Below, piece by piece: positions 35,700 through 48,720 of a stretch of DNA of 64,000 bases; positions within the stretch are counted from its first letter, which is position 1, and each line of letters starts with the position of its first letter. Below the pieces are notes generated by a model. The model saw only the letters and a program-made list of their open reading frames with translations, was not told where the DNA came from and did no database searches. This DNA is from Viscum album. Lineage: Eukaryota; Streptophyta; Magnoliopsida; Santalales; Viscaceae. The translations under genes and the position numbers were made by a program. The stretch spans positions 597,084,818-597,148,817 of the forward strand of contig OY728158.1 of the NCBI GenBank assembly GCA_963277665.1, written 5' to 3'.

Positions 35700-37161
35700 G
35701 AGTTTTTTAGGGAAAGGAATAGGAATGAATTTTTCATTTGAATCTTCAATGATAATTTTATTACCCTTTTTATTTCGTTTTTATTCATTATAATCTTTTA
35801 TTTTTGGAGAAAGAGTGTTTTCATTAGGGGGGAATACCTGTTGGGAATAATCCTTATAAAAAGAAACATATTTACCACTATGAAGTGTAACTGAAAATAC
35901 ATTTCCTCTAGCTTTCGGATTGGAATTGGGTTGGGATGGTAGTTGTGCAGAACGTTACATCTTAAGCTCAATGATGGTGATCGCCAATTGTCCCACATGA
36001 GTTTGTAGGTCTTGAATTACCAATTTGTCCGTCTGTTGGAACTGGAGGTTATGGGTTTTTATTTTTTTCACCATATCCTTGAGGCTTGGTTCAGATTTGG
36101 GAGGTGGAGGATGATTTTTTTTAGAATTTTACGGATAAGAAGGTTGCATACCTTAGCCATGTGAATACCAATTCAGCTTGGGGTAGCTTGAGTTTCTTCC
36201 TTATCGGTACTGGGGTTGTGCTTTCCACCCTGGGTTTGGATTTGGACCGAATGGTTCATGCTTGATGTAAGTTGGTTTTTTAAAGGATACTCTAGGAACA
36301 CAGATACCCATGAATCAGGTGACTCTTGATGTTGTGGGAACTAGTTAGAAAAATGTGTATTTTCCGAAAAAATACTAAAGGGAAATGGTTCAGGATAAGA
36401 TTGTTAGTTACATTGTTCTTGAGATAATTACCTTTGAATGGTCTGAATCTCATCAAGATTTTTATTTATCTTTTATTCTAGAGATGAATGAGTTACCTCA
36501 TGAACTCCTCGGGATGGTGCAATATCTCATGTACTAAATTGTTGGGCATTTTGAGCTATATTAGCTATTAAATCACAAGCAGTGGAAGGAGTTTTATCAA
36601 CCAATGAAACACCAACTCCTGCATAAATCAATCCATGATACATGGTAATAAATCTCTCATAGAAGCATTGGATTAATAGTTATTCACTAATCTAGTGGTT
36701 TGGGAAGCTTGAGCAGAGTCATTTGAATCTCGCCCAGTATTTATGAAGGGTCTCTCTTAGTGATTTCCTAATGCCACAAATTTCATTCTTAATTGATGTA
36801 ATTCAGGAGGTGGGGAAAAAATCTCTAAAAATATTATTTTAAGGTCATTACAGCCCCCAATTGTTGTAGAAAAATAGTATATCTAATCTTTGGCTACACT
36901 ATAAAGGGAGAAAGGGAAGGCCCTAAGCTTAATTAGGTCCTGAGACACATTTTGGGGTTTCTTGGTGAAGCAAACTATGTGAAATTATTTAAGGTGTTTA
37001 TCAGGGTCTTCATAAGGAAGACCATGGAATTTAGGAAGAAGGTGGATGAGGATGGATCTCAACTCAAAGATGGATGGTTCTTTAGGATATTGGATGTACA
37101 CAGGTTGGTACTCCACATCTGGGGTTGTTAGATCTTATAAGGTTCGATTATTTTCAGCCAT
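35700..37161 (-). pseudogene. gag: Athila-like gag remnant
   Basis: On the minus strand an ATG at 37161 opens MAENNRTL, then after a stop DLTTPDVEYQPVYIQYP and FELRSILIHLLPKFHGL, the conserved N-terminus of Athila-type Gag. The rest down to about 35700 is readable only in pieces. Start choice rests on this family match and its place about 0.5 kb after the PBS. Confidence 0.88.
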
Positions 37162-37647
37162 GTTTTCTTGCATTTGATTGGGTTAAATTTATGATTTTTT
37201 TATAGCCCGGTGTGGTTACAAAGTAGTTCATCAGTGTTACTTGATTGGAATTCTCTAGATTCATTGATTTATTAATGGATTTATTTTTCAATTTAGGGTC
37301 AAATTTAAGTAGTGTTTCTTTACTAGATCTTGTGATGCAAGAACGATGTCCAATTTGATTGATTGATTATTTTTTTATTTGATTTTTTTAAGGTTTTTAT
37401 GCAATATGAATGAAATAAAAATAATTAAGATATGAAAGTAGTAAATAAAAGATAATTTTATACTAAAAAATTAGAGAGAGATGAAGAAGAAGAAGAAAAA
37501 GAGAGGGAGATGAAGAACACACAAAAACAACCAAAATTAGAAACAAAAAACAAAAAAAAATGAATGGGGGTGGAGTATTTAAAGGGGTAATAATTATGAA
37601 TTTAAATAAATAAATAAAAGTAAATAAATAAAAAATGATTTTGGATC
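37160..37647 (-). other. Athila-like 5' leader
   Basis: AT-rich untranslated leader between PBS and gag, with a purine-rich simple stretch at 37480-37515. No coding signal. Confidence 0.7.
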
Positions 37648-37666
37648 CCTGTAAATGGTTCCAAAA
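37648..37666 (-). other. Athila-like primer-binding site
   Basis: Minus-strand TTTTGGAACCATTTACAGG is a decayed form of the TTTGGCGCCGTTGCCGGGG type PBS seen in Athila elements. The CpG sites are the changed ones. Confidence 0.75.
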
Positions 37667-37668
37667 TT

Positions 37669-39264
37669 TTATCATGTTGTCAAGTACGTCAAATTATTTT
37701 TTTAGTTTTTACTTGACTTTTTTGCATTATAGCATCAATCCTATGTCATCTCGCAAAGGAGCCTTAGATCATTAATTGAAAAAGTGGCTTTTGATTATGA
37801 AAATATAAGGGTAATGAGATTTAATAAAACTTGGGGTTTTGATTATTAAATATTACGATAGAAGAAATAAAGTGACAAAACAAAGTAGAAATGAACAATA
37901 TTAATTAAACGTGATCAACCGACGGGAGTATCGTGATGTTCATCCATCATCGCTTCAAGATATAGGGTTATGATATTTTAATAACTATTTTATTACACCT
38001 AGAACCATAATTTTACTGATTTTATACTAGGATACCACCTAGGGTTCAGTCGGAAACACACAACGATTCATCGGATTCCACCGATGATTGGGTGATTTGC
38101 GTTCGACATCATAACTAAAACTCACTAAGGAAACACACGAATTACTCGATGTGATGTCCAGGTTTGTATGTTATTTAAATGTGTTAACATGAATTTAAAG
38201 TGAATGAAAATGGTATCAATTAAACAATATGAACCACACAATCACTAAAATTAAAAGAGTGGAAAATAAGTGGTGAACGGTGTGTGAAACATCACATGAA
38301 TGGGTACCCCCAAACGTGATCATATGATATGAGCACGAAATACTAGAATATAAATAAATAATATAATAATAAAGGACGATGAAAAACAACACAATAACCT
38401 AGAATTTAAAATACCATCCAAATATTACATGAACAAATCTTGGGATGACATCACGTTTCTCCCCGAGTGATCACAAGGGGTATAGAAATTCATGGGAGGG
38501 GAGGGAGAGGAAGATTTTGAAGAAGAACTTCCCATAGCCTCCGTAACTTCTAAGGATGTTGAGAGGACTCCTTTAGGGCTCCAAAATGGCAGAGCCTTTC
38601 CTCCTGGTCGAACTCCCATATAGAGATCCCAAGGATCAATTTTTTAGGAAAATTGGATGGTGGTTTTGGGCACACAGATTTCTTCAAACCAACTGTATCA
38701 CGTGTTTCAGACATTATCAAATCAAATCTACATTTTATAAAAATATGAAATTTGTATCCCCACTTTCTGAATATCTATACCAAATGTGTGGCATAAATAG
38801 GACAAGTGGATCCAGAGATATGAATAGATTACAGAACCGGACTTTTGACTTCACATAAATTCGAAGTTATGGACAAATCAAGTCTGTTGGGTCCTTGCTT
38901 GCAGAAATGGGAATGGGTTTATTCATAATAGTTGTATACAATTAATCATTGGACCCTCATAAAAAATATGATCCCATTTGGATGCATGTAATTGTATAAA
39001 TAGGCAAATAGTGGACTGGTCTTCATGAATCCATGCAAATTTGAACCATTTTTCATCCACTTCATCATGGGCCCTCCAAATCACCTCCTCCTATACTGAA
39101 ATCATAAAAACAAGTAAAATTTCCCATTTTAATAGTGTTAAACAAAAAATAATGGTATCAAACACAAAGTTAAATTTATTATTATTTTTAATATTTTCAA
39201 TTCAAAACAAGTTTAGCACAGTGGTGTAAGGGTGAAAATGAAACAGTGAATCCTGGTACGATCA
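37669..39264 (-). repeat. Athila-like 5' LTR (1596 bp)
   Basis: Uninterrupted copy of 23367-23660 plus 28961-30272. It serves as the empty-site reference for the gag-only element. Its inner end TTATCATG is a decayed form of TGATCGTG. Confidence 0.92.
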
Positions 39265-39269
39265 AAATC
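39265..39269. repeat. TSD AAATC, right copy
   Basis: Partner of 23362-23366. The copia interior resumes at 39270. Confidence 0.9.
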
Positions 39270-41110
39270 CTGACATGGATTTCCTCAACACTTTCCACCA
39301 TGTAACACCAAGTATATCAAAGGTTACTCCTCCTAATGATATATGGTTAAGTCAACCAAAAACATTTATAATGGATTTATGTATAAATTTAAGTGCCCTA
39401 ACGTGGGTTGGTAAAAAAACATAGTTTTATTAATTTTTTCCCTTAATCAAGTAACAAATGGCTTAGTGTGACTTAATACTTTGATGAGCTTTTTGTATCT
39501 ATTATGCTTAAATTTACATATTATATTTATCAAATTCTTATTAATATTATGTGGAAAATACTTAAGTGATGAACCATGTTTTATAATATTTACACACATT
39601 CCAGGTTTATTTTAGTTCCATCTTATATGCTTATTAATTCATAAATTATATGATTGAGAAAACGCATCCATAATGAAAAAGCATGAAACTGATAGAGATA
39701 AAATAATTTAAATGGAATGATCATGAGATTTTTTATAATGGTTAGTGGTTGATAAACATACCTTGACCTAGGGTAGAAACACCTTCATGATTACAGGTTT
39801 ACACCTTTCCACCTTTGTATCTTTTTAGATTGGTTTCACATCAGCTCCTGACTTGGACCACCTCCACTAGCATGGGACCTCCATCAATTACCTTTTTTTA
39901 AACTCACATGTAGGTGAGGGTTAATAAGGGGTTTACATACAAGAAACCTTGGGCATGTATTCCATTCTTATTAATGAGGAGATAACTTGCAGGCGATAAC
40001 TAATTTAATAAATAAATTAAAATGAAACAAATCACATAAAAATGTCTTGGTATAGTTCTTGATCACCCAAATACATGCAACAAGTTACAAATTTAATAAA
40101 ACTAGAAATCAATTATTTAATAATTATTATTGAAATAATTTTCTCTTGTATCGATTAATTATTATTTTTAATTAAACAATCCTGTTATCTTATTCTTTTC
40201 TGAATTTTCTGGAGATTCTCATCCTATTACATAAATGAACCTTGGAGGTATCTGGGTGAATAACCATTCTAATCTACCCAACATGTATTATATTCACATA
40301 CTATTTTACTCTTATGGAATATGGAATACAAGATGTTTCAATTCATAGAGTAACAACATGTAGAATGATTTAGACATGATATGTAGTTCTGAACATTACA
40401 CATACATTAATGTTTTAAATTTGTGTAATTTGGTAATTTACACGACATGTAGTTACGACTACATGTTGAGTAATACCTTAAAAATATTTCCCAAATTACA
40501 CACATAGGGACATGGCATGTGAAACTTACTTCAGAAATATTGGAGTACACAGCGTGTACAGTGGGTACACACCATGTTGTCTCCACATTACATGATTATT
40601 GGTTCTCTTAGCCATGTATGGGATACACGATTTGTCCCTTGACCTGAAAGGACTATATATTGTGGGAAGTGGACCACACAATGTGTAATCTATTAATCAT
40701 GTGCTTTTATTTCCTGGTCAAAACTCTATATAGAATTAACTGCACCATGTGAAATAAATGCAAAATACTTGAGTAATTTCTGAATTACTCCCGATGTGAT
40801 GAACATGAATTCACAGAATGTAGTCCAGATTACATTACATGTTTGGAAGAGAACACGACATTTAAGTACGAACACACGACATGTAATTTTTTGTCACTTG
40901 GGTAGAATCGCCAGTGTCTACAGATGAGTTCTCTGTTTTAATTTTAAACAAAATAATAATTGATTTCTATGAAATCTAGAAGAAACAAAAAGAGGGAGAA
41001 GAGATATTGAAATCTAGATTACAATAATGATTAAACTTGAATTGAAAAACTAAATTATTAAACCATAAATCATCAACAGGTTAACTAAATAGTTATAAAC
41101 TATAATGACC
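39270..41110 (-). other. Copia 5' leader with dispersed ACATGT words
   Basis: This is the region between the copia PBS and its gag, with no readable coding. Between about 40350 and 40890 the words ACACGACATGTA and relatives recur every 50-70 bp (near 40358, 40443, 40510, 40570, 40675, 40742, 40837, 40873), in degraded form. Confidence 0.6.
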
Positions 41111-41124
41111 ACTCTGTGATACCA
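41111..41124 (-). other. Copia primer-binding site
   Basis: Minus-strand TGGTATCACAGAGT lies next to the LTR end. It resembles the initiator tRNA-Met PBS with a 2-bp insertion. Confidence 0.8.
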
Positions 41125-41130
41125 CTTTAA

Positions 41131-43140
41131 TGCACCGAGCGTAGTAGAAGCATGGTTGGACCAGTTACCAACATTAACATTTTCCATAATAGATGTTTAT
41201 TAAAGGATCCATACGATGGTTAATTCTAGTATCCACAGAATATAAACAATGATTTAGATAAATAAGTAAGAGGCCCAAAATCATTAGAGATGATCTTGAA
41301 CATCATGTTTATAATTAATTTAAATTGAATTTATGATGAAATAAAATAATTGGTTCTTCTGTACTTTCTTCATTGATGACATTTATCATTCGAGATCACC
41401 CATTAAAATTTTCCCATTGCACTTGTGAGGATCCAAACCATAATCCCTCCAATTGTGATCCACACATGCTTCAATGGTCTCTGATTGATTCCATACGAAT
41501 TTCGGGTGGTATTGTGGTGAAGAGAGAATCTTGTTTCGATCATTCTTGATCACATATTATTCTGTCTTAAAGAACATATAACATTCATGTGAGGGAGAGA
41601 AGAGAGATTCTAATAAAAAATTATTGATGTGGAATTCCTATTGCATATTTTGGTTTCCCATACACAAAACAATAGAATTACATGTCTATTTATTTACATG
41701 AGGATTCAATTATAATATTTTATTGTGTAATAATAATTAAATACATTCATAACCTTATAAAGAACCTAGGATAGATAGTGGAAACAATTCAGTCATTATT
41801 TGTCATGCACCAACTTGAGAAAAACAGAATAACAAATGAAATCCCATGCAGCATAATTATAAAAATGTTATTATTATTTTGTTTTTTTGTGAACTAGTTA
41901 AATAATTATTTACCATCTTTAAATTAATTATTTTATTACCAGACCGACCTTGGTCCGCTCGAACTCCACATCCATTTATTGAACACATGAATAAATAAAA
42001 AAATAAAATTATTATTTAAAATTAATATTTTATTTATAAAATAGTAAATAAATATTAATTAAATGTTCAATAAAATAAATAATTATATTTTTATTCACCA
42101 TCACATTAATAAATATTTATTTAATTTATTCAAACATTTTATCTTGAAAATGGTTATTTAACTATCTTGGGAATAATATTAATTACATTAATTAAATTCA
42201 AATAGATTTTAACCGAGACCACAAAAAACACATAGTGTGTGACCCTCTACAATTAATTTTTGTTGGAATTAGGTGAGCATGACTAAAGTAAAATAGTATT
42301 GTCTAAAAACGGGTCAAGACACCCAGGAGAAATAACTTAATGTTGCAAAAATGAATTCCACATATGGATGCTCAGTGTGTAATATAATCCCTTTGTCTCA
42401 ATATCTCATCATGTTGGTTTCATTTTAGTGTCAACAAAATTTAAGCCTGGTATGTTGTTCTTTGACTACCTGAAATAAACTCATCAAAACACCGTGGATA
42501 TGAAATTTCATTCCACGGTTCTATTTCAATAAAAGGGTTGATATATCAACTTCTATAAATGGAAGGTAAAAATCCTTCCTCGATTTATCCATAAATAACA
42601 TGTCATTCGTGACACACCCATTGTACCCAACTTCCCGTCAAATGTCTGCATGGAATTTTTTGTTAGTAAATCAATGTTCATGAGTCATGACATGTATTAA
42701 TGATAATATTAATGTGTAAGGACCATTACAAACACTCACAGATATGATTATCAAATGAAACCAAACCATGTAGAATTCTTACTGGTGAGTTTGTTCTCAT
42801 AATATCTCATCTTGGATATTACCATGTTAGAACTTCATAAGAATAAATCTCATCTTCATATGAGTACTCACACCTGATGGTGTACACAATATTTTTCCTA
42901 TAATAGTATTTCATCCATATGAAAATATATATTTAAGAATACTGTCATATCACTTCATGGTTCTCATCATAGTGGGGAAATGTTATGACCTTGTCAATGC
43001 AACAAATACTACATCATATTATTACACTATATTTTTGAAAAACAACGAAAAATATGTAATAAGATGTTTATAATTTAAATGTATTAAATATTCATCTAAT
43101 CAAAGTAAAAACAGTCATTTCTAGGACACCAACACATACA
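41131..43140 (-). repeat. Copia 5' LTR (2010 bp), uninterrupted
   Basis: It is collinear with 4768-6491 plus 18881-19164 and has a continuous CATCTT...GAGTACTCACACC stretch across the site where the other LTR carries the Tekay element. The inner boundary TG at 41131 is inferred from the PBS. Confidence 0.88.
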
Positions 43141-44290
43141 GACCTATAGTGGTATCTCCTACTGTGACTCAGAAACTGGAAACTACTGCAATTAGATCTT
43201 GTATGTTATACATTTGTATGCTCATATCTTCATTTGGGAACTCAGATAACTAAGTTATCAATTCCCAAAGATGTGATCACAATATTGGAGGCACGAAAAA
43301 CTATTGACTCTGGAACATCTGCGGGATCTCTACCACTGATTTCACTTGTCCGCGCAGAACTAACCATTCAAACTAGTCTAGCCCTGGCACCCAGTGAGCA
43401 AGAGGCTACAATCATAGGTGATGCTACTACCAGGGTTGAGATCTGATCTATTGGGGGCGAGGTCAGTAAAGCAAAACGGATTCCAGAGTAGGACCCTACC
43501 ACTGAACTCATCATTATTTTTCCTAACTACATGCCTTTAGATCTTGAGGATATAGAATAATATGATCTTAACGCTGCCTAAGAGAGTCATATGACATAAT
43601 GCAAGGCATGTAACTACATCAAATGCTTCCTCGGGAAATCAGAGGTAGAATGGCGAAGTCGAATGAAGTAAGTTCACACATGGCTACACATTATTTGTGC
43701 TGGATGGGTGGATGATCACCATCTTCATATAATAATCCATGATTATCTGCATGAGAATATACAGGAGAGTTTCCAATGCTCTGATGTATTATTTCATTAT
43801 AATAAATCATAGAATTTCGAAAAATTCCTTGAGACTTTGTAGGATGTTTTATGCCTTAATGAGAAGGAAAATGAATGAGATGAATTTATCACAAGACAAT
43901 CAGGCTCATTGAATGGTGAAAGCCAAACTGGTGGATTCCTCGGAGAAAGAGGCATAGGAAAGCCATCATATGGTTTAATTCTATGCTGACTAGGAGAGAA
44001 ATTAGATCAAAGCCCATCATAATCGTTCTGTTACTATTGATGAAGAAAAGTAACTTATAGATTAGAAATGAATTCTGGAGGCTACATTCCACAAAGTGGA
44101 ATTTCTGAGGTAGTCCATTGAAGGGGATTACTCATAAGGGCCATGTTTCGGCCAAACTCATGAAACTTGTTTTCTACATTATTTACACATCGTAAACTAT
44201 GTGCATGGACTTACTTCTTGTATATCATTATTTATTTATTTTCTTTTCACTGCATCTCAATCATAATTGTGAAGTAACTAGAGATCAACC
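43141..44290. pseudogene. Degraded coding-like remnant right of the copia element
   Basis: The plus strand has a short ORF (43234-43446) and further on, around 43800-43900, a broken frame with FEKFLETL and NEKENE. These faintly resemble retrotransposon Gag, but the match is too weak to name. It may be part of the sequence interrupted by the copia insertion. Confidence 0.3.
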
Positions 44291-47200
44291 CCTAAGCTCA
44301 CATGGGTCACACTCAGTGTGAGAAATAATGAACAACCACATAATCCTCCATTTTTTGTATTAGAGTTCCATATATTCATTGAATTTTTAGGGGTTCTACC
44401 ACTGTTGAATGACCGCCCAAATTAATTAGTTTGACAGAGAGACCGCAACTAAAGGATAGGGTTCCAAAAACAAACAACATGCTTTTACCAACATGCTCTA
44501 GTGCATGAATGGGATATCACCAAGGGTGTTTGAGTCAATTAACACAATGGAAAATGAAAAAGTGGGTATCATGATACCCAATATTTATAGCACAAATATG
44601 GTGGCATGATTTTGGAGGAAAAATATTCACAAAATTCAAAAAATATCATTCAAATCATGCTCGCTTGAAATGGGAACAATAAAATGAGGGCCAACCTCTT
44701 CCAATATTTGAAAAAACTTGTCCAAACTCAATGTGTCATCTGATTTCCTATGGAATGTTGAATTATGATGCTAGGGGAGCATTAATGCCAAGAATCCTAA
44801 TCGTTTTGGGGTTCCTTTAAACAAGAAAGTGAATGAGGATTCCAAATAGATGGCACACATGGCATGGTGATGGAATGATGTATAAGTTGAATGATGTCTA
44901 ACACTCTTGAAATTATGCCACTGTGATCAATGTACATTGGGAGAGTGTATCGGTCTAAAAAAAGTTAAAACCTGCATTAAACATGACCTATATGGTGAAG
45001 ATTAAGAATGAATTGACGTTTTACATCATAAAAATGAGTACAATATACAAAATAGATTAATATCATATGGCCATGATGTTTTTTATAGTTTAAGGTCCTA
45101 CTACTAGGACGCGGGTTAACAGTTTAAAGTCATGTTACACGAACTAGGGATTCTGAATTTAGGTTCATATAATAAGGACTATAATTAGGGGAAGAGAGCC
45201 TGAAGGGATAATGAGCATGTAGTTGGGCCCGAGGTGAGTTTCTCAGTAATTCCTACGTATCCTGTTAAGGAAAGAGTCAAGGTAAATGTAGTTGTTGAAT
45301 CACAATGTGGCTAAAAACCAACAGCGGTGGGAGTAATCTTCTCTGGGAAAGAAACTAAGGCATCCCATAATTTTTATTGGGCATCTTGAACTTATCCAGG
45401 GTGGGGCCACAATTTAAGGTCATGTGTTGAAAGACAGGGGGATCCCAAGGGGGAGATATGTGGTGTAATACAAAAACCCAATGTGAATGATGTAAAATGA
45501 AGTCCACACCACACCACACATTCCTAAAAGGGGCCTAGGTCCAAGAGGCCAGAAAGATGAAAGGGGATGTGACTGAACCGTATATCAAGAGTCCAGGATT
45601 CACTACATATCTCATGAGAATGATAATCAATCCACAGATAGTTCTTGATGACAGTATGGAAGACACCCAATATAAAAAATAACGATATCCTCCAAGGTGA
45701 ATAAAATCAGAACTATTACGTAGTTTAATGTCATGCGAACAAGGACACTAGAAGTATTAGTTTAAATGTCATAGATTCTAGACCACATGGGGTAGAGAGG
45801 TGTAATATGTCATCTTGAGGCAACCCAAAATGAATGAGTACAAGAGAAGTCTACAACAAACAACACCATTCAACATAAGAAAACCCAGACCATTAATGTG
45901 GTTGAAAGGATCATTAATCTATGGCTAGACACTAAGGTAATGTACTCGTGTTTCACTCTGTACCTCATATGGGTGAGAATCAAGCCACATATAGTTCTAA
46001 AATTCCATGCAGTTTAACATCATGTGTTATAGACACATGAGATCATAGTTTATGGTCGTAGAGCTTAGACTGTAGAGAAGTTTGGTTCTTCCTTGCAAGC
46101 ATAAACCTCACCCAAATCCCTATACCCACATGAGCCATTCCCGATGTGGAAAAAAAGTGTCAAGAATAACTTTACAATGCATGGGATCATGTGGTAAGGA
46201 ATGAAGGTGTGGAGTCAAGAAGTACCCCACAATATCGGTTCGTTCTTTTGACATGAAAAAGTGCATTGAAGAATAACACCGAGGGTGTCAAGATTCTATC
46301 TAAACATGATGAAATATAAAGGAATGTGAATCTTCAAACCAATATTACCATCATAAAGAGGTTTTGTAATGATGGAGGATATATTTTGACCATATTCAAA
46401 ACACAACATTTATATCGTGTGACATGGGATGGGAAAAAACAAATGAGAGTTTGCCACAGACTATATTCACGATGTGGGACTTGTATCAAATTTCATTCAA
46501 GGTCTATAGGGACATTTCCAAAATGGTAGGTGAGCCATAAGGACATGTATCCATACTTCTTGGGGGTCCATTAAGATATGAGATATGATGGAGTCCCATG
46601 AAAATGGATGCATGAAGCAGGGAAATGGAATTAGAGAATATCCATACATAATTCAATACTCCAAGTCCTAAACCATATAACCTATAAGAATGTTGAAGAG
46701 GCTGGACAGAGGTCAAAGGTATCAAATTGGGGTAGATGACTCGAGGAGATGAGAAGAAGAAGGGGGTAAAATGGGTGGGTGAACCTGGGGCTAGATCTGA
46801 GGCGAAATGCCTAGATGTTCCTACATATCCCATAAGAATGGGAATCAAGACATGTGTAGTTCTGGAATGGCATGAATTTTAAAGTCATGTGGTAAGGATT
46901 TAGATGAATGGAATTTTTCAAAGGGGAATGTGTATGGCATGGAAAAAAATAGCCTATTGTGAATAAGGGAAAAGAAGCCACATTCCACACCACACACTAC
47001 TAAGAGGAGTCTCAGGCCAACGATTAGGAAGAAGGGTATCTCGACAAGTACTGTCCAATTTAACATCATGTGTGATGAAGGAGTACTTACCTTTTAAGGT
47101 CATGAAAAAAGGACCATAAATACTTTGCAGTTTGATGTCTTGAAAGTAGAAAAAATAGTTTAATGTCGTGTAGGGGGATTAAGATCATAGTTTATAGTTG

Positions 47201-48050
47201 TAGAACTCATACCATAGAATATGTATGAAAGGGAAGAAATGGTTGGGGAACCTAGGGCTAGACCCAAAGATGAAATTTTTGGGCCTTCCTACGTATCTTA
47301 TAAAGATGGGAATCAAGAAATATGTGGTTCTATAATTTGATTAAGTTTAACATCATATGGTAATAACGAAGATAGATGGGAGGCATTCCTAAGGGAGGTA
47401 TATAGTGAAGTGGTTTTAAAACCAACATGAATGGGGATGAAAGAAGTCCACATTATTCCACTTGCTACAAAAATGGAATTTTAGACAGTAAGACAAAAAA
47501 TTGGGAACACGGGGCTGGACATGAAGACAAAATGTTTGGGTGTTCCTATGTATCCCATATGAGTGGGAATAGTGCCATACATAGTTTTTTAAACTCCATA
47601 CATATTAATTTCATGCAGTAAGGATGAAATAGATATTATTTTATGGTAACAGAGACCAGACCATATATGCATAGTTTAATTTAGTTTGTTTAGGACAGAA
47701 GGGCGGAAAAGGGCGAATCACCATGCCTAATATTTGGGAGACTTTGGGAATGGTGATAATGATATAGGATAATTGATGACCATCATCACAACATTATATT
47801 TTTATCATGTGTCTTGGAATGGGAACAAAAAATGGAGCCTCGACCGCTGACCATATTCGAAACATGGGACTTATATCAAATTTTCATTTGAGATCCTCCG
47901 GGACATTATCCAAAAATGGTTGGGGGAAGAGGTGGAATGAAATTAGGCCACTAGGGGGTATTTTTGGATGTGAAAGATAATTAAGACCCAAATAAAGGGA
48001 CACATGAAGCATGGAGGTACCAATGTAGTTTAACATCTTGTTGTAAGGAT
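44290..48050. repeat. Field of degenerate repeats (lower)
   Basis: Words of the form TTCCTACATATCCCATAAG followed by GGGAATCAAG and TAGTTCTGGAATG recur at about 45251, 45601, 45961, 46818, 47286 and 47543. Between them come AGTTTAACATCATGT words. The same set recurs in 59300-60400. No coding sequence. It lies downstream (minus strand) of the Tat/Ogre polyprotein. Confidence 0.6.
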
Positions 48051-48720
48051 GAGAGAGATCCTAGTTTAAGGACATAGAACTCAGACTATAAGGTGTATTA
48101 ACTATTTTTAGTTTATCATCATGAAGAATAAAAGGAGTTAGTTTAAGGTCATATAGACCAGTAAAATAATTGTTTGTCATCATTTAGTACAAAAGGGATC
48201 TCAGTTTAATGTCTTAGAGATTGGAAAACATGCAGTTTATTATCATGTAGAATGAAGGGGATATTAATTTAAGGGCATAGAGGTCTGTCCGTTTGTAGTT
48301 TTTCATCATATAGGATAAAATGTGTATTAGTTTAAGGTAATATAGTTTAGACCTCTTGTATTTTATCATCATGTAGGATAAAATGGATCTATGTTTATGG
48401 TAGTAGAGTTTGGACGGCTTCTAATTTATCATCATGTAGTATGAATGTGATCATAGATTAAGGTCGTAGATCTCAGACTGCTTGCAGTTTATCTTCATGT
48501 AAGAAGAAAGGGATTTTAGTTTACATTCATAGTGTTTGGACCGCTTGTAGTTTATCATCATGTAGAGAAAAAGAGATCATATTTTATGTTCATATATTTT
48601 GGACTGTTTTTAGTTTATCATCACGTAGGATGAATGGGATATCAATTTAAGGTCACAGATTGCATACTGTTTGTAGTTTATCATCACATTGGATGAATGT
48701 GACCACTCATGTGAGGTACT
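48050..48720. repeat. About ten copies of a 62-bp tandem repeat
   Basis: The anchor AGTTTATCATCATGTAGG recurs with starts near 48111, 48172, 48234, 48298, 48360, 48424, 48487, 48550, 48612 and 48676, so the period is 61-64 bp. Each unit also has AGTTTAAGGTCATAGA. Copies are well diverged. The array ends at the stop region of the Tat/Ogre coding sequence, so it lies in the 3' untranslated part. Confidence 0.85.

Larger units (their letters stand above)
23367..39264 (-). mobile_element. Athila-like Ty3/gypsy element, interrupted by a gag-only element
   Basis: This is a minus-strand element: 5' LTR 37669-39264, PBS 37648-37666, gag start at 37161, pol remnants to about 31750, PPT about 30273-30287, and 3' LTR 28961-30272 plus 23367-23660. 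LTR termini form an inverted repeat TGATCGTG/CACGATCA. The LTRs are about 1.6 kb and roughly 15-20% different by eye in a 185-bp sample. It inserted into the copia element and was later hit by the young element at 23661. RT, integrase and gag all resemble Athila. I saw no env-like ORF between pol and the 3' LTR. Confidence 0.92.
4768..43140 (-). mobile_element. Old Ty1/copia LTR retrotransposon, interrupted by two insertions
   Basis: This is a minus-strand element. Its 5' LTR is 41131-43140, its PBS is at 41111-41124, its coding remnants run from about 23060 to 19180, its PPT is at 19165-19177, and its 3' LTR is 4768-6491 plus 18881-19164. Removing the Tekay insertion (with one TSD) and the Athila insertion (with one TSD) leaves about 10.1 kb with two LTRs of about 2010 bp. 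The LTRs are heavily diverged, so this is the oldest resolved layer. I could not confirm a TSD: the flanks are CCTAA on the left and GACCT on the right. The clade was not determined. Confidence 0.85.

Noticed and set aside
38586..38858. ORF with a similar partner at 63112-63384, seeming conserved
   Set aside because: Both lie in copies of the same Athila-type LTR; similarity follows from shared LTR ancestry.
4763..43145. TSD for the copia element (CCTAA left, GACCT right)
   Set aside because: The flanking pentamers do not match; shifted alignments give at best four of five. The boundaries or TSD have decayed.
48050..48720. 62-bp periodic array as CRISPR or a coding repeat
   Set aside because: The whole unit repeats with drift and has no unique spacers; the frame is not kept.
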